DNA of 6,857 nt from Bifidobacterium sp. (lineage in GTDB: Bacteria > Actinomycetota > Actinomycetes > Actinomycetales > Bifidobacteriaceae), in assembly GCA_022739095.1 (NCBI GenBank), contig JAIJEI010000109.1, positions 1 to 6,857 of the forward strand, written 5' to 3'. Position numbers and translations under genes: made by a program. Position 1 is the stretch's first letter. Every line of letters begins with the position of its first letter. Under the pieces are notes generated by a model, which saw only the letters and a list, made by a program, of their open reading frames with translations, was not told the origin of the DNA and searched no databases. Of this stretch, positions 1 to 3,527 are shown one piece after another.

Positions 1-14
1 TGGAGATAAGAACA

Positions 15-299
15 ATGGCTTTTGGTACTGACCCGACACCCGACGGTCTTGCGAACCCGCCGATCGACGACCTGATGAAGCACGCCGATTCCAAGTACGC
101 GCTGGCCATTTTCGCCGCCAAGCGCGCACGCCAGATCAACTCCTACTTCACGCAGCTCAACGAGGGCCTGCTGCAGAACGTCGGCCCGCTGGTCGAATAC
201 CAGAACAACGAGAAGCCTCTGTCCATCGCCTTCCGCGAAATCGACGAGGGTCTGCTTGAGGAGACCTTGGGCGAGGACGACGCCAACGAGGGCAACTGA
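15..299 (+). CDS. rpoZ: DNA-directed RNA polymerase omega subunit
   Basis: A 94-residue protein of the RpoZ family. Omega binds the beta' subunit, helps assemble and stabilise core RNA polymerase, and acts in the cytoplasm on the nucleoid. The omega core is visible as D-S-K-Y at 25-28 followed by A-A-K-R-A-R-Q-I-N at 34-42, and as K-P-L-S-I-A-F-R-E-I at 67-76. The acidic C-terminal tail (E-E-T-L-G-E-D-D) is also common in the family. The length is normal for actinobacteria. The ATG at 15 is preceded by GGAG at 2-5, a nine-base spacing. The gene starts at the left edge of the window, so the gene before it (gmk in many actinobacteria, known from general gene order and not seen here) may be cotranscribed. 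metK follows 284 bases downstream on the same strand, but a strong terminator lies between them. Confidence 0.97.
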   Translation: MAFGTDPTPDGLANPPIDDLMKHADSKYALAIFAAKRARQINSYFTQLNEGLLQNVGPLVEYQNNEKPLSIAFREIDEGLLEETLGEDDANEGN

Positions 300-300
300 T

Positions 301-344
301 CGAAGTCTGATTCAGACGATTCGTTTGGATTGTTTGGACAATTC
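301..344 (+). repeat. Two small hairpins just after rpoZ
   Basis: Two inverted repeats follow the rpoZ stop codon. The first is GTCTGA at 305-310 against TCAGAC at 312-317. It can be lengthened by CGAA (301-304) pairing with TTCG (320-323) across a two-base bulge. The second pairs 327-333 with 338-344 around a TTGG loop, including one G-U pair. The sequence after the first hairpin is T-rich but broken by Gs. These may form a weak 3'-end structure for rpoZ mRNA, but neither is a textbook terminator. Confidence 0.4.
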
Positions 345-359
345 GCTACCAAATGATGA

Positions 360-377
360 TGTGAGAGTTCTCTCACA
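360..377. repeat. Perfect 8+2+8 palindrome, possible operator
   Basis: TGTGAGAG at 360-367 and CTCTCACA at 370-377 are exact reverse complements separated by TT. The two-base centre is tight for an RNA hairpin, though a seven-pair stem with a four-base loop is possible. The shape fits a binding site for a dimeric regulator about 220 bases upstream of metK. I do not recognise a known bifidobacterial motif in it. It could also be part of the rpoZ 3' end. Confidence 0.4.
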
Positions 378-402
378 ACTGATTTTGGCCGACACACTTG
401 CC

Positions 403-429
403 TGAGTTATCGCAATCAGCTATAACTCA
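403..429 (+). repeat. Hairpin upstream of the AUG-UAA element
   Basis: TGAGTTAT at 403-410 and ATAACTCA at 422-429 form a perfect eight-pair stem with an 11-base loop. CC at 401-402 could also pair with GG at 436-437 across unpaired bases. In an alternative fold, CCTGA at 401-405 pairs with TCAGG at 433-437, which would cover the AGGAG ribosome site at 435-439. The two folds share bases 403-405 and so exclude each other there. No function is known to me. Confidence 0.45.
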
Positions 430-434
430 ACATC

Positions 435-453
435 AGGAGCGATCAAGATGTAA
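435..453 (+). other. Start-stop element: AGGAG, 8-base spacer, AUG-UAA
   Basis: AGGAG at 435-439 is followed, at ideal spacing, by ATG at 448-450 and immediately by TAA at 451-453. The signal is complete for initiation yet encodes only formyl-methionine. The TAA overlaps the first base of the terminator stem that begins at 452. A ribosome sitting on this AUG would be expected to cover the 5' arm of that stem. It could be chance or the remnant of a leader peptide. The sequence pattern is certain; a regulatory role is speculation. Confidence 0.35.
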
Positions 454-491
454 GGCTCGCGCCACCGCGCTGGTTGGCACGAGCCTTTATT
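452..491 (+). terminator. Rho-independent terminator between rpoZ and metK
   Basis: AAGGCTCG at 452-459 pairs perfectly with CGAGCCTT at 480-487. After a C/A mismatch (460/479), an inner stem continues with GCCA at 461-464 pairing TGGC at 475-478, then CC at 465-466 with GG at 472-473 across a bulged T. The right arm runs directly into a T-rich tract, TTTATTTAT. This should end most transcripts from rpoZ, or act as an attenuator for readthrough into metK. Confidence 0.8.
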
Positions 492-530
492 TATGCCCGC
501 TTCCACAGTGACAAGTAAAAATTGACACCG

Positions 531-584
531 TATCATTGTGCCTCGCATCCCGCGGGGCGATAAGTCCTGAAGAAAGGGATGATA
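531..584 (+). promoter_or_regulatory. SAM-VI riboswitch controlling metK translation
   Basis: A compact three-way junction can be drawn. P1 pairs TATCAT (531-536) with ATGATA (579-584), whose last base is the A of the metK start codon. P2 pairs GCCTCGC (540-546) with GCGGGGC (552-558) around a five-base loop, with one U-G pair. P3 pairs TCCT (565-568) with AGGG (575-578) around a six-base loop. The linker GATAAG lies at 559-564. P3 contains the metK Shine-Dalgarno (AAAGGG, 573-578). The order and the strings GTGCCTCGC, GCGGGGCGATAAGTCCTGAA and AGGGATG agree with what I remember of the SAM-VI class, a relative of SAM-III (SMK box) found before metK in bifidobacteria. Expected action: SAM binding stabilises the junction, hides the Shine-Dalgarno and AUG, and lowers MetK synthesis. 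Class membership is from memory of the published consensus. Confidence 0.92.
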
Positions 585-1804
585 TGACAGAAGAACATCG
601 GCTTATTTCCGCCGAATCCGTGACCGAAGGCCATCCCGACAAGGTCTGCGATCAAATCTCCGACGCCATTCTTGATGATTTGCTGGCCCAGGATCCGTCC
701 AGCCATGTGGCCGTGGAGACCTCCGCCGCCACCGGCGTGTTTCTGGTCTTCGGCGAAGTCACGTCCAAGGGATATTGCGACGTGCAGTCCAAGGTCCGCG
801 AAACTCTGCGCAATATCGGTTACACCTCTTCCGAAGTCGGCCTTGACGCCGATTCCTGCGGTGTGGTCGTGGCCATCACCGAACAGAGCGCCGAAATCAA
901 CCAAGGCGTCGCCCGTCTGACTGGCGCTCAGGAAACTGCCGCCAGCCGCGAAGAGCGCTACGAAGCACAGGGGGCCGGCGATCAGGGCGTGATGTTCGGC
1001 TACGCCACTGACGAGACCCCGACGCTGATGCCGCTGCCGATCTATTTGGCACATCGCCTCGCCTTCCGACTGACCGAGGTCCGCAAGTCCGGCGAAGTGC
1101 CGCACCTGCGTCCGGACGGCAAGACCCAGGTGACCATTGAATACGACGATAACGATAAGCCCGTTCGTCTGGACACCGTGCTGATTTCCACCCAGCATGA
1201 TCCTGAGGTTACGCAGGATTGGCTTGCTATTGAGCTGAAGAAGCACGTGATTGACCCGGTGCTTGATGAGGTGCTGGGTTCCAAGGTGCCGCATGACAAC
1301 TACCGCCAGCTGGTCAACCCGACCGGTTCGTTCATCCTGGGCGGCCCGGCGGCCGACGCCGGTCTGACCGGCCGTAAGATCATCGTCGACACCTACGGTG
1401 GCGCTGCCCACCACGGCGGTGGCGCGTTCTCCGGCAAGGACCCGTCCAAGGTCGATCGTTCCGCCGCGTACGCCACCCGCTGGGTCGCCAAGAACATCGT
1501 GGCCGTCGGCCTAGCCCACAAGGTCGAGATCCAGATCGCCTACGCCATCGGCGTTGCCGACCCGGTGTCCGTCAACGTGGAGACCTTCGGCACCGAGCAG
1601 GGCGTGACGCGCGGCCAGATCGCCGCCGCCGTACGCAAGGTCTTCGATCTGCGCCCCGCCGCCATCATCGACGAGCTCGACCTGAAGCGCCCGATCTACT
1701 TGAAGACCGCCGCCTACGGCCACTTCGGCCGCACAGACGTTGAGTTCCCGTGGGAGAAGACCGACAAGGTCGAGGAGCTCAAGGCCGCGATTGTTGCGGA
1801 GTGA
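584..1804 (+). CDS. metK: S-adenosylmethionine synthetase (methionine adenosyltransferase)
   Basis: Makes S-adenosylmethionine from methionine and ATP, releasing phosphate and pyrophosphate; a cytoplasmic tetramer in known members. The 406-residue length fits actinobacterial MetK. Visible motifs are G-H-P-D-K at 16-20 (His17 and Asp19 are the expected catalytic and metal residues), G-A-G-D-Q-G-V-M-F-G-Y-A at 130-141, and the glycine-rich G-G-G-A-F-S-G-K-D at 278-286 with Lys285. The reading frame stays open upstream to a TTG at 536, but that stretch is the riboswitch. The ATG at 584 is chosen because it follows AAAGGG at 573-578 at five bases and gives the standard N-terminus (E-H-R-L-I-S-A-E-S-V-T-E-G-H-P-D-K). 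Regulation is expected to be translational through the overlapping SAM-VI element. No convincing promoter is visible, so the start of transcription is unknown. A strong terminator follows 34 bases after the stop codon. Confidence 0.99.
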   Translation: MTEEHRLISAESVTEGHPDKVCDQISDAILDDLLAQDPSSHVAVETSAATGVFLVFGEVTSKGYCDVQSKVRETLRNIGYTSSEVGLDADSCGVVVAITEQSAEINQGVARLTGAQETAASREERYEAQGAGDQGVMFGYATDETPTLMPLPIYLAHRLAFRLTEVRKSGEVPHLRPDGKTQVTIEYDDNDKPVRLDTVLISTQHDPEVTQDWLAIELKKHVIDPVLDEVLGSKVPHDNYRQLVNPTGSFILGGPAADAGLTGRKIIVDTYGGAAHHGGGAFSGKDPSKVDRSAAYATRWVAKNIVAVGLAHKVEIQIAYAIGVADPVSVNVETFGTEQGVTRGQIAAAVRKVFDLRPAAIIDELDLKRPIYLKTAAYGHFGRTDVEFPWEKTDKVEELKAAIVAE

Positions 1805-1837
1805 GGTGCTCTAATTAGGGCAGATAGACCATAAGGA

Positions 1838-1884
1838 ATAGGGTGCTTCCCGCTGTTGATGGCGGAAAGCACCCTATCTGTTTT
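1838..1884 (+). terminator. Rho-independent terminator of metK
   Basis: ATAGGGTGCTT at 1838-1848 pairs perfectly with AAGCACCCTAT at 1867-1877. After a C/A mismatch (1849/1866), CCGC at 1850-1853 pairs with GCGG at 1862-1865. The stem is followed by CTGTTTT at 1878-1884. The strength and the position 34 bases after the metK stop make this the end of the metK transcript, and it insulates metK from the accessory islet. Confidence 0.9.
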
Positions 1885-1909
1885 CGCAGTATCCTACGAA
1901 TCTGTTCTT

Positions 1910-2006
1910 ATTTCAATCCACGCACCCCAGTGGGGTGCGACTCTGGCAGGCACCAGCCTGCCCGTCGGAGGCAGATTTCGATCCACGCACCCCAGTGGGG
2001 TGCGAC
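1910..2006 (-). CRISPR. Minimal type I-C-like CRISPR remnant: two repeats, one spacer
   Basis: Two 32-base repeats lie at 1910-1941 and 1975-2006, separated by a 33-base spacer (1942-1974). They differ at one base: ATTTCAATCC in the first and ATTTCGATCC in the second. Each carries the inverted repeat GCACCCC-AG-TGGGGTGC in its middle. Read on the minus strand they begin GTCGCACCCC and end in GATTGAAAT (GATCGAAAT in the altered copy), the typical form of type I-C repeats, so the precursor would be transcribed from the minus strand. Spacer length also fits that type. No cas gene is present in the window, and nothing AT-rich enough to be a clear leader lies beside it. This is either an orphan mini-array or a relic. 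The spacer itself contains GGCAGGC (1945-1951) and GCCTGCC (1956-1962), an internal seven-pair hairpin, which is odd for a spacer. Confidence 0.78.
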
Positions 2007-2026
2007 CTTCGTGTGATAACGGATCT

Positions 2027-2209
2027 ATGAATTTGATTGAAATGTGCCCGAATGGGCGTGAAGCGCGGAACATGCGCCGCGCCATCGCAGTAGGCCGGTT
2101 ATGCCACCAGCCTTACGAAAGACTCGGGCATGTCACGACGGAACTCGTACCCGTCGAAAGCGTCACCATGCATCTCACTGCACGCGAATTAATGTTTGAA
2201 AACGATTAA
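2027..2209 (+). CDS. Doubtful 60-residue hypothetical protein
   Basis: An open frame from ATG at 2027 to TAA at 2207-2209 encodes 60 residues, starting M-N-L-I-E-M-C-P-N-G and ending L-M-F-E-N-D. I do not recognise a family. There is no good Shine-Dalgarno before 2027 or before the internal ATG at 2072, which would give 45 residues. The frame continues upstream through the CRISPR repeats, and that part is certainly not protein-coding. In favour of some reality, a hairpin with a T-rich tail follows the stop after seven bases. It may be a relic of an older gene. It converges on the XRE gene. Confidence 0.22.
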   Translation: MNLIEMCPNGREARNMRRAIAVGRLCHQPYERLGHVTTELVPVESVTMHLTARELMFEND

Positions 2210-2216
2210 GGCACGC

Positions 2217-2249
2217 GCTCTGTGGTTGCCGCCATAGAGCTCATTCTTT
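2217..2249 (+). terminator. Probable terminator between converging genes
   Basis: GCTCTGTGG at 2217-2225 pairs with CCATAGAGC at 2232-2240 (nine pairs, one G-U) around a six-base loop, followed by TCATTCTTT. The tail is suited to plus-strand transcripts. On the minus strand the G-U becomes an A/C mismatch and no T tract follows, so it would be a poorer terminator for the XRE gene, whose stop codon is at 2249-2251. Confidence 0.5.
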
Positions 2250-2449
2250 CACTCGGGCCACCCGTCCGTAAGTTCGTAGGGGTGGCATCCAAGAGAGCGG
2301 GATATCCGTAGGGCGTTGTCAAGTGTCATGTTGTGCACGTCGTACTCACCACGCTCATATCGGCTGATGATTGTCTGTGCTATGCCCGTTTGTTTGGCGA
2401 GCTGCACTTGTGTTAGCCCTCGTTTTTTCCGCAGTTCCCTTAATCCCAT
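2249..2449 (-). CDS. XRE-family helix-turn-helix repressor
   Basis: A 66-residue protein that is essentially one Cro/CI-type DNA-binding domain. It shows L-R-E-L-R-K-K-R-G-L at 3-12, then T-Q-V-Q-L-A-K-Q-T-G (13-22) as helix two and A-Q-T-I-I-S-R-Y-E-R-G-E (24-35) as the recognition region. M-T-L-D-N-A-L-R-I-S-R-S-L-G (41-54) and the short P-Y-E-L end complete the five-helix fold. The ATG at 2449-2447 is chosen because the domain begins there. Upstream in-frame codons run through the promoter, the operators and the antitoxin gene. The ribosome site is weak (GTGAGTGAG). Two 18-bp operators and two promoters lie directly upstream, so it very likely represses itself. It follows the toxin-antitoxin operon but is separated from it by a terminator. 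Any target beyond its own promoter is unknown. It could be a solitary regulator left from a mobile element. Confidence 0.9.
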   Translation of the reverse strand: MGLRELRKKRGLTQVQLAKQTGIAQTIISRYERGEYDVHNMTLDNALRISRSLGCHPYELTDGWPE

Positions 2450-2486
2450 AGGCTCACTCACTTTCAAACTGTTATGAGTGAATCCA

Positions 2487-2492
2487 ATTATA
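2487..2492 (-). promoter_or_regulatory. Proximal -10 box for the XRE gene
   Basis: On the minus strand this reads TATAAT, an exact -10 consensus, about 38 bases before the XRE start codon. The -35 region is poor. The first operator fills the spacer and overlaps the box, so a bound repressor would block this promoter. Confidence 0.55.
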
Positions 2493-2508
2493 GCACTATA
2501 TTGTGCTA
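2491..2508. promoter_or_regulatory. Operator 1, likely XRE repressor site
   Basis: An 18-bp site, TAGCACTATATTGTGCTA, with perfect six-base arms TAGCAC and GTGCTA (2491-2496, 2503-2508). The flanking A and T extend each arm to seven. It overlaps the TATAAT box at 2487-2492. A near copy lies 84 bp away at 2575. The symmetry, size and position fit autorepression by the adjacent XRE protein; binding is inferred. Confidence 0.7.
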
Positions 2509-2574
2509 TGCATAGGTAGGAACACTCTTGAATTATCAAACTCGCTTTGTCTTTGTTCGATTGAACTTGATAGT

Positions 2575-2592
2575 TAGAACTATATAGTGCTA
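2575..2592. promoter_or_regulatory. Operator 2, second XRE repressor site
   Basis: TAGAACTATATAGTGCTA matches operator 1 at 16 of 18 positions and keeps the GTGCTA half-site intact. The left half has one change (TAGAAC). It overlaps the -10 box of the distal promoter. The distance between the two operators is exactly 84 bp, close to eight helical turns, which places them on the same face of the DNA. Confidence 0.68.
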
Positions 2593-2607
2593 TTTGAGGT
2601 TTAACAA
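2579..2607 (-). promoter_or_regulatory. Distal promoter for the XRE gene
   Basis: On the minus strand, TTGTTA (2607-2602) and TATAGT (2584-2579) are spaced by 17 bases, a good match to a housekeeping promoter. It lies just after the toxin-antitoxin terminator and fires toward the XRE gene. Operator 2 covers the -10. The same DNA read on the plus strand offers TTGAAC (2561-2566), 16 bases, TATAGT (2583-2588), so a divergent antisense promoter is also possible. Confidence 0.5.
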
Positions 2608-2637
2608 AATCGGCGTGTCGGAAAACCAGCACGCCGA
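2604..2637 (-). terminator. Terminator of the toxin-antitoxin operon
   Basis: On the minus strand TCGGCGTG (2637-2630) pairs perfectly with CACGCCGA (2617-2610) around a 12-base loop. The stem is followed by TTTTGTT. It begins six bases past the antitoxin stop codon and separates that operon from the XRE gene. Its T tract overlaps the -35 region of the distal XRE promoter. Confidence 0.85.
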
Positions 2638-2642
2638 ACGGC

Positions 2643-2912
2643 TCACACTGACGCGAACTCACGCACCAGCGCATGCCGCATGATGTCATCGGCGGACACG
2701 CCACGACGTTTAGCGACGGCATCCAACATGGCCGACATGTCAGCGCTTAACGAAAACGTCCGACTGACAGCATCCGCCTGGGCGACAGGAACGACAGGCC
2801 CGGAATACACCGCACCCGGCCTTCCGCCGAACTCGCCGTTATCCGCATCGTCGGCCCACTTGTCCAACATGTCATCAGCGACCACACGGCCACCCTTCGC
2901 AACAAAAGACAT
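2643..2912 (-). CDS. Ribbon-helix-helix antitoxin (BrnA-like)
   Basis: An 89-residue protein with an apparent C-terminal ribbon-helix-helix DNA-binding fold. The strand is A-V-S-R-T-F-S-L-S (48-56), helix one about 57-70 (M-S-A-M-L-D-A-V-A-K-R-R) and helix two about 73-86 (S-A-D-D-I-M-R-H-A-L-V-R-E-F). The N-terminal half, with M-L-D-K-W-A-D-D-A-D-N-G-E-F and then G-R-P-G (31-33 region), resembles the linker and neutralising part of small actinobacterial antitoxins. In BrnT/BrnA systems the toxin gene also comes first and the antitoxin carries its DNA-binding domain at the C-terminus, which fits here. The ATG at 2912-2910 has a near-perfect AGGAGGG seven bases upstream. That site directly follows the toxin stop codon, with a 13-base intergenic gap, so translation is probably coupled. 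Expected roles are toxin neutralisation and operon autorepression. Family assignment is by eye. Confidence 0.68.
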   Translation of the reverse strand: MSFVAKGGRVVADDMLDKWADDADNGEFGGRPGAVYSGPVVPVAQADAVSRTFSLSADMSAMLDAVAKRRGVSADDIMRHALVREFASV

Positions 2913-2925
2913 GACAATCCCTCCT

Positions 2926-3192
2926 TTACAAAAGTTTCAGTTCCCGCAGCACCTTCGGCGTCGCACGCATGGCATGGAACACATGCCAACGATCCGACTC
3001 ATCTAGTACCGCCACCATTTCCAGCAAACGCCCATACTCGTCGTATCCAACCGCCACATAACGCAACGGGTCGGTATCCTCACGCGCCATAAACCGCACG
3101 ACGTTCGACCATGCCACACGCACCGAATCAGCGGACACGTCGGGATGTCGAGTCTGGATACGCGGGTCAACGACGATATCGCCAACCGGCAC
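2926..3192 (-). CDS. BrnT/RelE-fold-like toxin of a type II toxin-antitoxin pair
   Basis: An 88-residue protein. The pattern is H-P-D-V-S-A-D-S-V (16-24, an initial helix as in small toxins read as 'H-G-V-S-...-V'). A hairpin of strands follows at R-Y-V-A-V-G-Y-D-E-Y-G-R-L-L-E-M-V-A-V-L (44-63), then H-V-F-H-A-M-R-A-T-P-K-V-L-R-E-L (70-85). The 'G-x-D-x-x-G-R-L-L-E-V ... H-A-M-R-x-x-P' arrangement is typical of actinobacterial BrnT-like proteins, which are RNases in characterised members. Activity here is inferred. The start is a GTG at 3192-3190, supported by AAAGGTGG six bases upstream; the next ATG lies far inside the fold. It is the first gene of a two-gene operon with the antitoxin. No clear promoter is seen: a TGCTATATC just upstream would start transcription inside the ribosome site. 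Confidence 0.62.
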   Translation of the reverse strand: MPVGDIVVDPRIQTRHPDVSADSVRVAWSNVVRFMAREDTDPLRYVAVGYDEYGRLLEMVAVLDESDRWHVFHAMRATPKVLRELKLL

Positions 3193-3527
3193 GGCTCACC
3201 ACCTTTCGATATAGCAGGTTCCAACGTATCCCGTCCACCTTGGGACACGCTATGAGCGCCTAGACTATGGGGTAAACCCGGTGAGCTAGGCTGACTGTGT
3301 ACAAGGCCCACAGTCAGGCACAGTTTCTGATGCCATCGCGCCGCATTCTCTCAGCGGCTCCCGCACTACTCGCAAGACCTCTGCCTTGCTTCACTATCCC
3401 TCACCAACCTACCGGTTGGATATCGGTAACACTATTCAATTCTCAATAACGAACCGATCTGTCCCTGTTCATCGGACGGCAGATGCCCTACCCAGTCCAA
3501 CACCCGAGTACTAAATACGTCACGGCC
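3193..3527. other. Gene-free region between the toxin gene and ileS
   Basis: No credible coding frame was found in these 335 bases on either strand. It should hold the toxin-antitoxin promoter and the 3' end of ileS, which is read toward it. Visible structures are an inverted repeat at 3291-3317, a six-pair hairpin CCAACC-TACC-GGTTGG at 3404-3419, and CCGAT (3454-3458) against ATCGG (3471-3475). On the minus strand the last is followed by TTCGTTATT and may be a weak terminator for ileS. None is strong. Confidence 0.5.
3291..3317. repeat. Perfect 9-bp inverted repeat
   Basis: CTGACTGTG at 3291-3299 and CACAGTCAG at 3309-3317 are exact reverse complements around a nine-base centre. No T tract follows on either strand, so it is not an ordinary terminator. 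It lies about 100 bases upstream of the toxin start and could be a regulator site or a trace of an insertion end. Function is unknown. Confidence 0.4.

Noticed and set aside
522..527. TTGACA as a -35 box for metK
   Set aside because: No -10 box lies at the right distance, and a start downstream of it would cut off the 5' side of the riboswitch.
536..583. Upstream in-frame extension of metK from a TTG codon
   Set aside because: These 48 bases form the riboswitch junction and contain the metK Shine-Dalgarno. The conserved MetK N-terminus begins at the ATG at 584.
533..1414. Long 293-codon open frame on the minus strand
   Set aside because: It lies wholly antisense to metK, shows no family motifs and is a product of high-GC codon bias.
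1856..2026. Upstream part of a plus-strand open frame running into the 60-codon ORF
   Set aside because: It starts in the metK terminator and reads through both CRISPR repeats, so it is not a protein.
2035..2057. GATTGAAAT followed by GCCC-GAAT-GGGC as a third CRISPR repeat
   Set aside because: The short string lies in the opposite orientation to the repeats and the neighbouring sequence does not align with them.
1894..2085. 63-codon minus-strand frame containing A-P-H-W-G-A-W-I-E-I
   Set aside because: This peptide is what a type I-C repeat gives when translated; it is a well-known spurious call over CRISPR arrays.
2450..2722. N-terminal extension making the XRE protein 157 residues long
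   Set aside because: It would run through both operators, both promoters, the toxin-antitoxin terminator and the antitoxin gene. The HTH domain starts cleanly at 2449.
2680..3006. Plus-strand 108-codon open frame
   Set aside because: Antisense to the antitoxin and toxin genes, which have good ribosome sites and recognisable patterns.
3208..3213. Minus-strand TGCTATATC as the toxin-antitoxin promoter
   Set aside because: Transcription would begin at about 3200, inside the AAAGGTGG ribosome site of the GTG start, leaving no usable leader.
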